NCBI GenBank assembly: GCA_027021095.1
Contig: JALUUZ010000098.1
Location: forward strand, 1-15,462
Length of the DNA stretch: 15,462 nt
Reading direction: 5' to 3'
Source of the DNA: Gammaproteobacteria bacterium
GTDB lineage: Bacteria > Pseudomonadota > Gammaproteobacteria > SZUA-21
The notes beneath the pieces were generated by a model. It did no database searches. It saw only the letters and a program-made list of their open reading frames with translations, and had not been told where the DNA came from. Positions 7,295 through 13,993 of the stretch are shown here, piece after piece. The translations under genes were made by a program, and so were the position numbers. Each line of letters begins with the position of its first letter. The first letter of the stretch is position 1.

Positions 7295-7897
7295 TCAACT
7301 GCAGTGCTGTGCCAGCCGCAGGTATTGCCTGTGCAAAGACTGTACCTGCTGCCGCAGCTCGTCTTTCGACCCGTTGTTGGTAATGATGTCATCCGCCAGG
7401 GCCAGCCTCGAGGCTGGGTCGATCTGTGCGCCTATTATAGCGTCGATTTGTTGCCTGCTGAGCTGGTCACGGCGTTGGGTGCGTTCTGCCTGCAGCGCTG
7501 GATCGGTATCGATGACCAATATTCGGTCAATGAAATCGAACTGTGATTTATAGTTCAACAGCGGAATTTCGACGATACAGATGTCTGCATCCATGGTTTC
7601 GAGCTGGTGCTGAATGTGCTGATGGATTGCCGGGTGAAGGATTTCCTCGAGTATTTTGCGCTTGTCCGGGTCGGCGAATACGATTTCGCGCAACAGCGGG
7701 CGCTGAATTTCGCCTTGTTGGTCGAGAATGTCCTGGCCGAAGGCGGCGACGATCTGCTCATAGGGCTTGCACCCGGGGCGGGACAATTCGCGAGCGACAG
7801 CATCCATACTGATCGTTTTGCAACCCAGTGAGGAAAAGAATCCGGCCGCCGTGCTCTTGCCGCTGCCGAGGCCGCCTGTCAGACCGATTACCAGCAT
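7295..7897 (-). CDS. coaE: Dephospho-CoA kinase
   Basis: CoaE phosphorylates the ribose 3'-hydroxyl of dephospho-CoA with ATP, the last step of coenzyme A synthesis. The product is 200 residues from this start. It begins MLVIGLTGG, with the P-loop GGLGSGKS at 8-15, followed by a MDAVAREL segment that matches the substrate-side D-x-D/ARE region of CoaE, and EIPLL in the central part. A GTG at 7903 would add two residues; neither start has a clear Shine-Dalgarno, and ATG is chosen because it gives the standard CoaE N terminus. The gene starts 18 bases after the pilD stop, the conserved pilD-coaE linkage of Pseudomonas and relatives, and is probably transcribed with pilD. Confidence 0.96.
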   Translation of the reverse strand: MLVIGLTGGLGSGKSTAAGFFSSLGCKTISMDAVARELSRPGCKPYEQIVAAFGQDILDQQGEIQRPLLREIVFADPDKRKILEEILHPAIHQHIQHQLETMDADICIVEIPLLNYKSQFDFIDRILVIDTDPALQAERTQRRDQLSRQQIDAIIGAQIDPASRLALADDIITNNGSKDELRQQVQSLHRQYLRLAQHCS

Positions 7898-7915
7898 CTG
7901 CACAGGGTAGCGGGT

Positions 7916-8800
7916 TTAGCGTGTAAAATAAATACGGAAATAGAGATCCAGGATGTCCTGTCCCCAGAGCAGTGCGATCCAGCCTGCGGCCGCCAGGTAA
8001 GGACCGAACGGGATGGGTATATTCTTGTCCCGGCCTTTGACCAGGATCAGCAGGATACCGGCCACTGCACCGACGAACGACGACAACACGATGATCAAAG
8101 GCAGGAATTTCCATCCCAGCCAGGCTCCCAGCGCAGCGAACAGCTTGAAATCGCCATAACCCATGCCTTCCTTGCCGGTGAGCAGCTTGAACAGCTGAAA
8201 TACCAGCCACAGGCTGAGGTAACCCGCCGCCGCACCGATAATTGCATTTTCCGGCGTGGTATAGACGCTCCACAGGCTGAGCAGCAGCCCCGACCAGAGC
8301 AAGGGCAGGGTGATAAGATCCGGCAGGTACTGGGTGTCGAAGTCGATCAGGCTGAGTGAGAGCAGGCTCCAGGTCAGCAGCAGCGCCCACAGCAGTGGCC
8401 AGCCGTATTCGAACTGGGTCGCGACGATGGCGGACAACACACCGCAAAAGAACTCGACCAGCGGATAACGCCGCGGGATAGGCTGTTTGCAGTTGGCACA
8501 GCGGCCACGTAAAAACAGGTAGCTGAGTATGGGAATATTCTCGATCGCCCTGATTTTATGCTTGCACCGGGGGCAGTGTGAGCCGGGGATGACCAGGTTG
8601 AAAGCCTGTTGCGCTTCGTCGGGAGCCGATGTGCTATCGTCAGCGAACAGTTCGTCACACTGCCGTTTCCAGTCGCGCCGCAGCATGATCGGCAGCCGGT
8701 GGACCACGACGTTGACAAAGCTGCCTATCAGGCACCCAAGTACAAAGGTTGAAGCGACCAACCCGGCTGGTGAGGACTGTAAAAACTGGTGAATAGTCAA
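7916..8800 (-). CDS. pilD: Prepilin peptidase / N-methyltransferase PilD
   Basis: PilD is an inner-membrane aspartyl protease that trims the leader from type IV prepilins and type II secretion pseudopilins and then methylates the new N terminus. The 294-residue form fits the family. The cytoplasmic tetracysteine site is present (C76-x2-C79, C101-x2-C104), as are the two catalytic aspartate regions, LIDFDTQYLPD at 151-161 and GMGYGDFK with D217, within multiple membrane helices. The TTG at 8800 is chosen: AGAGG ends 5 bases before it, whereas the TTG at 8827, giving nine more residues, lies inside the predicted -10 and has no ribosome binding site. pilD is unusually far (165 bases) from pilC, and the gap carries a repeat copy and a possible promoter. 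Confidence 0.96.
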   Translation of the reverse strand: MTIHQFLQSSPAGLVASTFVLGCLIGSFVNVVVHRLPIMLRRDWKRQCDELFADDSTSAPDEAQQAFNLVIPGSHCPRCKHKIRAIENIPILSYLFLRGRCANCKQPIPRRYPLVEFFCGVLSAIVATQFEYGWPLLWALLLTWSLLSLSLIDFDTQYLPDLITLPLLWSGLLLSLWSVYTTPENAIIGAAAGYLSLWLVFQLFKLLTGKEGMGYGDFKLFAALGAWLGWKFLPLIIVLSSFVGAVAGILLILVKGRDKNIPIPFGPYLAAAGWIALLWGQDILDLYFRIYFTR

Positions 8801-8826
8801 TCTGACCTCTTTTGCCTGTTTTACCA

Positions 8827-8854
8827 ATTATCGCCGAGCACTTGAAATATGCAA
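8827..8854 (-). promoter_or_regulatory. Possible pilD promoter
   Basis: On the - strand, TTGCAT (8854-8849) and GATAAT (8832-8827) are separated by 16 bases. The -10 is 5 of 6 and the -35 only 3 of 6. Transcription would start near 8820, about 20 bases before the TTG start codon with its strong AGAGG site. Two interlocked inverted repeats overlap this site. Confidence 0.4.
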
Positions 8855-8875
8855 GCGGCGGCGATGGCTCAAGTG
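8830..8875. repeat. Two interlocked inverted repeats at the pilD promoter
   Basis: ATCGCCG (8830-8836) is complementary to CGGCGAT (8859-8865), and CACTTGA (8839-8845) is complementary to TCAAGTG (8869-8875). The order A, B, A', B' means both pairs cannot form as simple nested hairpins; they give either a pseudoknot or two alternative folds. As DNA, the CACTTGA/TCAAGTG half-sites are centred 30 bp apart and flank the candidate -35, which is also compatible with a dimeric regulator site. Confidence 0.4.
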
Positions 8876-8909
8876 TATGCCTTGGCTGGCGTTCACTCGG
8901 TCGCGAAAG

Positions 8910-8960
8910 CCAGCCATACCGCACCCTTGCACCGTCTCGCGACGAACGGTGGTAAGAAAT
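8910..8960 (+). repeat. Dispersed imperfect repeat, copy B
   Basis: It aligns with 1131-1178 over the whole length, with 39 identities and a 3-base insertion. It folds better than copy A: CACCGT (8930-8935) pairs perfectly with ACGGTG (8946-8951), and an 8-bp stem TGGCTGGC (8883-8890) / GCCAGCCA (8909-8916) overlaps its left end. It lies between pilC and pilD but runs against their transcription, while copy A runs with its flanking genes. Confidence 0.6.
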
Positions 8961-8965
8961 GCGGG

Positions 8966-10189
8966 CTAGACGATCGCGCCAAGTTTAAAGATCGGCAGGT
9001 ACATGGCCACGACCAGGCCGCCGACCAGCACACCGAGCACCGCCATGATCAATGGCTCGAGCAGGCTGCTCATCGAGTCCACGTCGTTGTTGACTTCTTC
9101 TTCGTAGAAGTCGGCGACCTTGCCGAGCATTGCGTCGATGTTCCCGGACTCTTCGCCGATGGCAACCATTTGTACCACCATCGCAGGGAACATGCCGGTA
9201 TCCCGCATCGACAGCTGCAGCTGCCGGCCGGTGGCGATGTCATCGCGCATGCGCAGGATGGCCTCGGTATAGACAGCGTTTCCGGCAGCGCCGGCCACCG
9301 AAGTCATTGCCTCGACCAGCGGCACACCGGCCGCAAACATGGTCGACAAGGTCCGCGCATAGCGTGCGATCGCGGCCTTGTTGACGATCGAACCGATGAT
9401 CGGTAATTTCAGTACCATGCGGTCCAGCGCATGGTTGAATTTCTGCGACCGGCGCTTGGCCTGTATCAGCAGCGTCACAACCCCGCCGATGGCGCCGAAG
9501 ATCAACCACCACCAGTCCTGCATGAATTCGGACAGGCCAATGACCATCTGGGTGAAGGCCGGCAGTGCGCCGCCGAAATTCTTGAACAGGTCTTCGAACT
9601 GTGGCACCACGTAGACCAGCAGAATCGCAGTGACCACCAGTGCGACGACCATGATCGCGGTAGGGTAGAACAAGGCCTTCTTGATCTTGCCTTTCAGTTC
9701 TTCGATGCGTTCCTTGTAGTTTGCGATTTTGTTCAACAGGGTTTCGAGGATACCCGCCTGTTCGCCTGCGTGTACCAGGTTGCAGAACAGTTCATCGAAC
9801 AACAACGGATGCTTCTGCAGCGCCTCGTGCAGTGTCGCCCCAGCCTCGATGTCTGATTTTATCGTTACCAACAGTTTCTTCATGTTAGGGTTGTCGACCC
9901 CCTGGCTGATGATATCGAACGACTGTACCAGCGGCACGCCGGACGACATCATGGTGGCGAGCTGCCGGCTGAAGATGGCGATGTCTTTTGCGGTGATCTT
10001 TTTCCCCTTGACGCCGGAGAAGAAGGTCGACTTTTTCGCCACCTTGGTTGGTTTGATCCCCTGACGACGCAGTTCGGCCTTGACCATGGCGATGCTTTTG
10101 CCGGTCATTTCGCCTTTGACTTTGGCGCCGCGCTTGTCAGAGCCCTGCCATGCAAACGTCAGTTCTTTTACTGCTGCCTTCTGTGCCAT
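8966..10189 (-). CDS. pilC: Type IV pilus inner-membrane platform protein PilC
   Basis: PilC is the polytopic GspF-family platform that links the PilB/PilT motors to the growing pilus. The product is 407 residues, the usual size. There are two repeated GspF domains, about 70-193 and 273-395, with three membrane segments at about 172-195, 224-243 and 377-399. Typical sequences such as FSRQLATMMSSGVPL in the first domain and YARTLSTMFAAGVPL in the second show the internal duplication. The ATG at 10189 lies 3 bases after the pilB stop, with AAGGA about 7 bases upstream that overlaps the end of pilB, so the two are translated from one message and probably coupled. No anomaly was seen. Confidence 0.97.
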   Translation of the reverse strand: MAQKAAVKELTFAWQGSDKRGAKVKGEMTGKSIAMVKAELRRQGIKPTKVAKKSTFFSGVKGKKITAKDIAIFSRQLATMMSSGVPLVQSFDIISQGVDNPNMKKLLVTIKSDIEAGATLHEALQKHPLLFDELFCNLVHAGEQAGILETLLNKIANYKERIEELKGKIKKALFYPTAIMVVALVVTAILLVYVVPQFEDLFKNFGGALPAFTQMVIGLSEFMQDWWWLIFGAIGGVVTLLIQAKRRSQKFNHALDRMVLKLPIIGSIVNKAAIARYARTLSTMFAAGVPLVEAMTSVAGAAGNAVYTEAILRMRDDIATGRQLQLSMRDTGMFPAMVVQMVAIGEESGNIDAMLGKVADFYEEEVNNDVDSMSSLLEPLIMAVLGVLVGGLVVAMYLPIFKLGAIV

Positions 10190-10192
10190 TGT

Positions 10193-11908
10193 TTAGTCCT
10201 TCGTTACTCGATTGATTTCGTCCAGACTGGTGATGCCATCCTTGACTTTTTTCAGTCCTGATTCACGCAGGTCGGAAATCCCCTCTTTTTTCGCCTGTTC
10301 TGCCAGTTGCATCGCGTTGCCGCCCTCCATGATGATGCGCCCCATTTCCTCGGAGACCGGCATGACCTGGTAGATACCCACCCGTCCTTTGTAGCCCATC
10401 GTGCACTGGTCACAGCCTTCCGGCTTGTACAGTTTCAGAGACGGGATTTCTTCTTCCTTGAAGCCTTCGGCAATCAGTGCCTCGGCCGGAATATCGCTGA
10501 CCAGTTTTTTACAGTTGTTACACAGCCGCCGGGCCAGGCGCTGGGCGACGATCAAGCTGACCGAAGAAGCGATGTTGTAGGCCGGTACGCCCATGTTCGC
10601 CAGGCGGGTCAGGGTCTGCGGTGCGTCGTTGGTGTGCAGTGTCGACAGCACCAGGTGCCCGGTCTGCGCGGCCTTGATCGCAATCTCGGCGGTTTCCAGA
10701 TCCCGGATCTCACCGACCATGATGATGTCCGGATCCTGACGCAGAAACGCACGCAGGCAGGCTGAAAAGGTCATTCCGGTCTTGACGTTCATATTGACCT
10801 GGTTGATCCCGGCCAAGTTGATTTCGACCGGGTCTTCAGCCGTGGAAATGTTGCGGTCGTCGGTATTGAGTATGTTCAGTGCGGTGTACAGTGACACGGT
10901 CTTACCACTGCCGGTCGGTCCCGTTACCAGTACCATCCCCCAGGGTTTGTGGATCGCGTTGAGATACAGTTCTTTTTGTTCAGGTTCGTAGCCAAGCACA
11001 TCGATGCCGAGCTTGGCGCTGGTCGGGTCAAGGATACGCAGCACGACCTTTTCCCCAAACAGGGTAGGCAAGGTGTTGACACGAAAGTCGATCGCACGGT
11101 TTTTTGACAAGGTCATTTTGATGCGGCCGTCCTGCGGCACCCGGCGCTCGGCAATGTCCATCCGCGACATGACTTTCAAACGTGCGACCATGCGTGTGGC
11201 CAGTGCAACCGGTGGCTCGGCAACCTGTTGCAGCACGCCGTCGAGTCGAAAGCGGACCCTGAATTTTTTCTCATAAGGCTCGAAGTGGATATCGGAGGCC
11301 CCTTTGTTGATTCCATCGAGCAGGATCTTGTTGACAAAGCGTACGACGGGGGCATCGTCGGCATCGGACTCCGTGACGTCGTTGCCAGGGTCATCGGGCT
11401 CGGCTTCGATGGAGAGGTTGTCGAGGTCGTCGTCGAGCAGGTCGTCCATCGAGGTATCATGCGCATTCAAGGCGTTTTCGATCGCCTCGGTCAGCTTGTC
11501 TTCCTCGACCAGCACCGCATCAGTACTGATCCCGGTGTGAAATTTGAACTCATCCAAAGCTGACAGGTTGGTCGGGTCCGAGACTGCCACGAACAGGCGG
11601 TTGCCGCGCTTGAACAAGGGCAGTGCATGGTGCTTGTGAATCAGTTTTTCATCGACCAGCTTGACGGGTGCGACTTCCAGGTCCATCGTCGAGATGTCGA
11701 ACAGGGGCACGCCGAATTCCTGCGCTGCCGCCAGCGCGATCGGTTTACTGTCGAGGATCTTGGTTTCGACCAGGTAGGTGACGAACGCGACTTTCTTTTT
11801 CTTTGCCGCAAGATATGCTTCTTCTGCCTTGGTTTCGTCCAGCAGGCCGTCTTGGACCAGGCGTCTCGCCAGGCCGGTAATCTGTATTTTAGGGTTTGGA
11901 GTGACCAT
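10193..11908 (-). CDS. pilB: Type IV pilus assembly ATPase PilB
   Basis: PilB is the hexameric cytoplasmic ATPase that powers pilus extension. The product is 571 residues, normal for PilB. Residues 1-145 form a MshEN/T2SSE N-terminal domain, 150-187 are a strongly acidic linker, and the rest is the core ATPase. Motifs are Walker A GPTGSGKT at 330-337, an Asp box with AEDPVE at 357-362, Walker B DPDIIMVGE at 392-400 with catalytic E400, a His box GHLVLSTLHTNDA at 417-429, and the zinc tetracysteine site C463/C466 and C499/C502. The ATG at 11908 has AGG 5 bases upstream. It is the first gene of the pilB-pilC-pilD-coaE set. The divergent pilA found beside pilB in Pseudomonas is absent here. Confidence 0.98.
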   Translation of the reverse strand: MVTPNPKIQITGLARRLVQDGLLDETKAEEAYLAAKKKKVAFVTYLVETKILDSKPIALAAAQEFGVPLFDISTMDLEVAPVKLVDEKLIHKHHALPLFKRGNRLFVAVSDPTNLSALDEFKFHTGISTDAVLVEEDKLTEAIENALNAHDTSMDDLLDDDLDNLSIEAEPDDPGNDVTESDADDAPVVRFVNKILLDGINKGASDIHFEPYEKKFRVRFRLDGVLQQVAEPPVALATRMVARLKVMSRMDIAERRVPQDGRIKMTLSKNRAIDFRVNTLPTLFGEKVVLRILDPTSAKLGIDVLGYEPEQKELYLNAIHKPWGMVLVTGPTGSGKTVSLYTALNILNTDDRNISTAEDPVEINLAGINQVNMNVKTGMTFSACLRAFLRQDPDIIMVGEIRDLETAEIAIKAAQTGHLVLSTLHTNDAPQTLTRLANMGVPAYNIASSVSLIVAQRLARRLCNNCKKLVSDIPAEALIAEGFKEEEIPSLKLYKPEGCDQCTMGYKGRVGIYQVMPVSEEMGRIIMEGGNAMQLAEQAKKEGISDLRESGLKKVKDGITSLDEINRVTKD

Positions 11909-11994
11909 CTATACCTGTCGCTGTTTCCGTTTTCCGATGGCGGTTTTCCGCGGTTTGGTTACGTTAGTCTGGTTCAGTGGGCCGGGTAATCCTG

Positions 11995-12025
11995 TGCGTG
12001 TTGGCTGCCAGCAGTCTGCTGGCAG
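11995..12025 (-). promoter_or_regulatory. Sigma54-like site overlapping a palindrome upstream of pilB
   Basis: On the - strand, TGGCA...GCA at 12010-11995 has the invariant GG and GC dinucleotides at exactly the -24/-12 spacing. Positions 6 and 7 of the -24 block and the TT of the -12 block do not match. The -24 half lies in a 10-bp perfect inverted repeat: CTGCCAGCAG (12005-12014) and CTGCTGGCAG (12016-12025). The predicted transcript would have a leader of about 76 bases. Sigma54/PilR control of pilin genes is established in Pseudomonas; its use for pilB here is a guess. Confidence 0.3.
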
Positions 12026-12155
12026 GCCTATCACAGTTACCGGGCTTTGACAGGATAACGGCCCAGGTGCAGGGTTTCTTAAGCAGACACTGCAGGATAC
12101 GGTATGCCCTGAAACAAACCCCGGAATTTCACCGTGGGTGTCGTTTATATCACAG

Positions 12156-12177
12156 AAAAATACCCGCCCGTACAGGT
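12156..12177 (-). terminator. Weak intrinsic terminator after the glycosyltransferase gene
   Basis: On the - strand, ACCTG (12177-12173) can pair with CGGGT (12166-12162), including one G-T pair, around a 6-base loop. This is followed by ATTTTT (T-run at 12160-12156). It begins 9 bases after the stop codon of the glycosyltransferase gene, where a terminator of the polysaccharide operon would be expected. The stem is short, so confidence is limited. Confidence 0.4.
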
Positions 12178-12185
12178 GTTATTGG

Positions 12186-13274
12186 TCAATCGCGGGATTT
12201 CAGCACTGTGTCGATCGTTTTGGCCCAAAGCCGGGCCTGGGCATGCAGTGAGTATTCTTCGCGCTTGTGTTCGCGCAATGCCAGCGCACCGCGGCGTAAC
12301 TGCTGGTACAGCGCGGTATCCGACAGCAGGCGGACGATTGCAGCGGCGAAGGCCGCAGGTGTCCAGGTTTCCACAACCAGGCTGTTGTATTCGTGCCTGG
12401 CCACCTCACCGATGTCGGCGTCGTCGGCGATGATGGCCGGCAGGCCGCAGCTCATGGCCTCGATCATTGCCATCGGCAGGCCTTCTCCCTGGGAAGTCAT
12501 GATAAACACCTTGGCACGCCGGAAACAGCTCGGCAGCTGCGCATAGTCGACGCTGCCGGCAAAACAGGCGGCGTCGATCAAATCCAGCTGCCGGGCCTGG
12601 GTCTGCAGCCGGCCGCGTAACGGGCCATCACCGACGAGCAGCAGCCTGAGCTGCGGCAGTCGTTGCCGGGCCAGGTGCAGGCTCTCGAGCAGCAGGTCGA
12701 TACGCTTGTAGGGAGAAAGCAGGCCGACATAGATCAGGTCATAAACCGGTTTTGAGTGTGAGTCCGGCTTGAACAGCGAAAAGTCATGCAGGTTTTGCGG
12801 CTTGAACAGTTTGTTGGCGGGAACGCCCTGCCGTCGCAGGTAGTCGAGGCTGGCTCGTCCCCTGACCCCGACAGCCGCCGCGGCGCAGACCGCACGCAGC
12901 GTCAGCTTTTTGCCCAGTGCCTTGTCGAAGGTCAGGCGCAGATCGTTTTTTCCCATCACATGTTGGATCACGGGGATCCTGAAAAGCCTGCCCAGCATCC
13001 AGGCATAGAGGCCGTGCGGCACGGTACCCAGCGCGATCAGCAGCGCCGGCCGGAAGCGCAGGCAGAGATAGAGCAGGTTGAAGACCCGCCAGGCCTCTGC
13101 CAACGGCATGATCCTGCACAGCCACTGTGGTGGCGAGTGACAGCGGATTCTATCGTGTTGGTAACGTTTGCGGCGTGACAGATGAATCTGCGTGATCTGC
13201 TCTACTTCCAGCAACGGTGCGACCTTCGATACCAGCTTGGCATCGATCATCCCGGCGATGATCAGTACCCGCAT
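12186..13274 (-). CDS. GT4-family glycosyltransferase
   Basis: A 362-residue GT-B-fold retaining glycosyltransferase that adds a sugar from a nucleotide donor, in the cytoplasm, to a lipid-linked or growing glycan. The N-terminal acceptor domain covers about 1-165 (MRVLIIAGMID opening). The C-terminal donor domain has VGLLSPYKRID at 183-193 with the phosphate-binding K190, LLVGDGP at 212-218, and the GT4 E-x7-E motif with E264 and E272 in EGLPMAMIE. No signal peptide or membrane span is evident. The ATG at 13274 overlaps the end of the methyltransferase gene by 13 bases, so translation is probably coupled. It is the last gene of the - strand polysaccharide set, followed by a weak terminator. 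Donor and acceptor sugars cannot be told. Confidence 0.92.
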   Translation of the reverse strand: MRVLIIAGMIDAKLVSKVAPLLEVEQITQIHLSRRKRYQHDRIRCHSPPQWLCRIMPLAEAWRVFNLLYLCLRFRPALLIALGTVPHGLYAWMLGRLFRIPVIQHVMGKNDLRLTFDKALGKKLTLRAVCAAAAVGVRGRASLDYLRRQGVPANKLFKPQNLHDFSLFKPDSHSKPVYDLIYVGLLSPYKRIDLLLESLHLARQRLPQLRLLLVGDGPLRGRLQTQARQLDLIDAACFAGSVDYAQLPSCFRRAKVFIMTSQGEGLPMAMIEAMSCGLPAIIADDADIGEVARHEYNSLVVETWTPAAFAAAIVRLLSDTALYQQLRRGALALREHKREEYSLHAQARLWAKTIDTVLKSRD

Positions 13275-13993
13275 CGCCGCTCATCCTGGTTTGTGCGAGG
13301 CGGTTTCTGCGCGCAGAGTTTGATCCCTGCGGTGAAGCGGAAGCGTTCTTCTTCGAGAAACTCGAGCGCGCGGTTTTTTTTCGGGCCGTCCGGTGTGCGC
13401 GCGATGACGCGCCGGATCAGCACCCGGCGCAGACCCAGCACCGGGCGCAGCAGCAGTGTGCTGAGCCAGCGTACCCAGCGCATCCTGCACATCATTTGCA
13501 GCGAGGCCTCGATTCCGGTCCACTCGAACGGTTCCAGGCGGGTGACCAGCAGTCCGCTGTCGTTGAACAGTTTGCTGGCGCCGAGGTGGCTCATATGAAA
13601 ATAGGAATGCCCGTGATAGGGCTCGAGGAACGACAGGCTTGCGACCACCAGCCCGCCCGGCTTCAGTATCCTGTGTACCTCCCGCGCGGCGGCCCAGGGA
13701 TCGGAGAAATGTTCGAAACTCGAGGCGGCGACGACCAGGTCGAAGCTCGCGGAACGGAACGGCAGCCGTTCGGCGGTGCCGAGCGTATCCGCGGCTGCGG
13801 TGTCAAAACGATCGAGGCCGAGATAGTCATAGCCCATGCGTGTCAGGTCCTGTCTCGCACCGGGACCACAGCCCAGGTCCAGGCACAATCCGCTGCCACG
13901 TGGAATCATTGCTTTGAGATCGAAAGTGTCCCAAGAGCTGGCGTCTTCGCCGCTCAGCCGTGCAGGAGGACGTGTCGAGGTATCGGTCGTCAT
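13262..13993 (-). CDS. Class I SAM-dependent methyltransferase (Methyltransf_11 type)
   Basis: The product is 243 residues. The SAM-binding motif LDLGCGPG is at 38-45, the acidic residue D61 ends the second strand (YLGLD), motif II FDLVVAASSFEHF is at 84-96, and LKPGG is at 110-114. The C-terminal part contains FLEPYHGHSYFHMSHL at 122-137, a pattern common in methyltransferases of surface-polysaccharide clusters, and a basic, hydrophobic stretch at about 170-195 that could lie on the membrane. The start is the ATG at 13993, which overlaps the asnB stop as ATGA, with GGAG 8 bases upstream. A longer open frame reaching 14179 is rejected because it lies entirely inside asnB. The likely substrate is a sugar or glycan end, but this is an inference from neighbours only. 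Confidence 0.9.
   Translation of the reverse strand: MTTDTSTRPPARLSGEDASSWDTFDLKAMIPRGSGLCLDLGCGPGARQDLTRMGYDYLGLDRFDTAAADTLGTAERLPFRSASFDLVVAASSFEHFSDPWAAAREVHRILKPGGLVVASLSFLEPYHGHSYFHMSHLGASKLFNDSGLLVTRLEPFEWTGIEASLQMMCRMRWVRWLSTLLLRPVLGLRRVLIRRVIARTPDGPKKNRALEFLEEERFRFTAGIKLCAQKPPRTNQDERRCGY

Noticed and set aside
8827..8965. Small protein gene or known RNA in the pilC-pilD gap
   Set aside because: No frame with a start, ribosome site and family resemblance was seen, and the inverted repeats do not match an RNA family I recognise.
11909..12185. pilA or tRNA gene next to pilB, as in Pseudomonas
   Set aside because: No pilin signature (short leader ending in G before a Phe-rich helix) or cloverleaf was seen on either strand in this gap.
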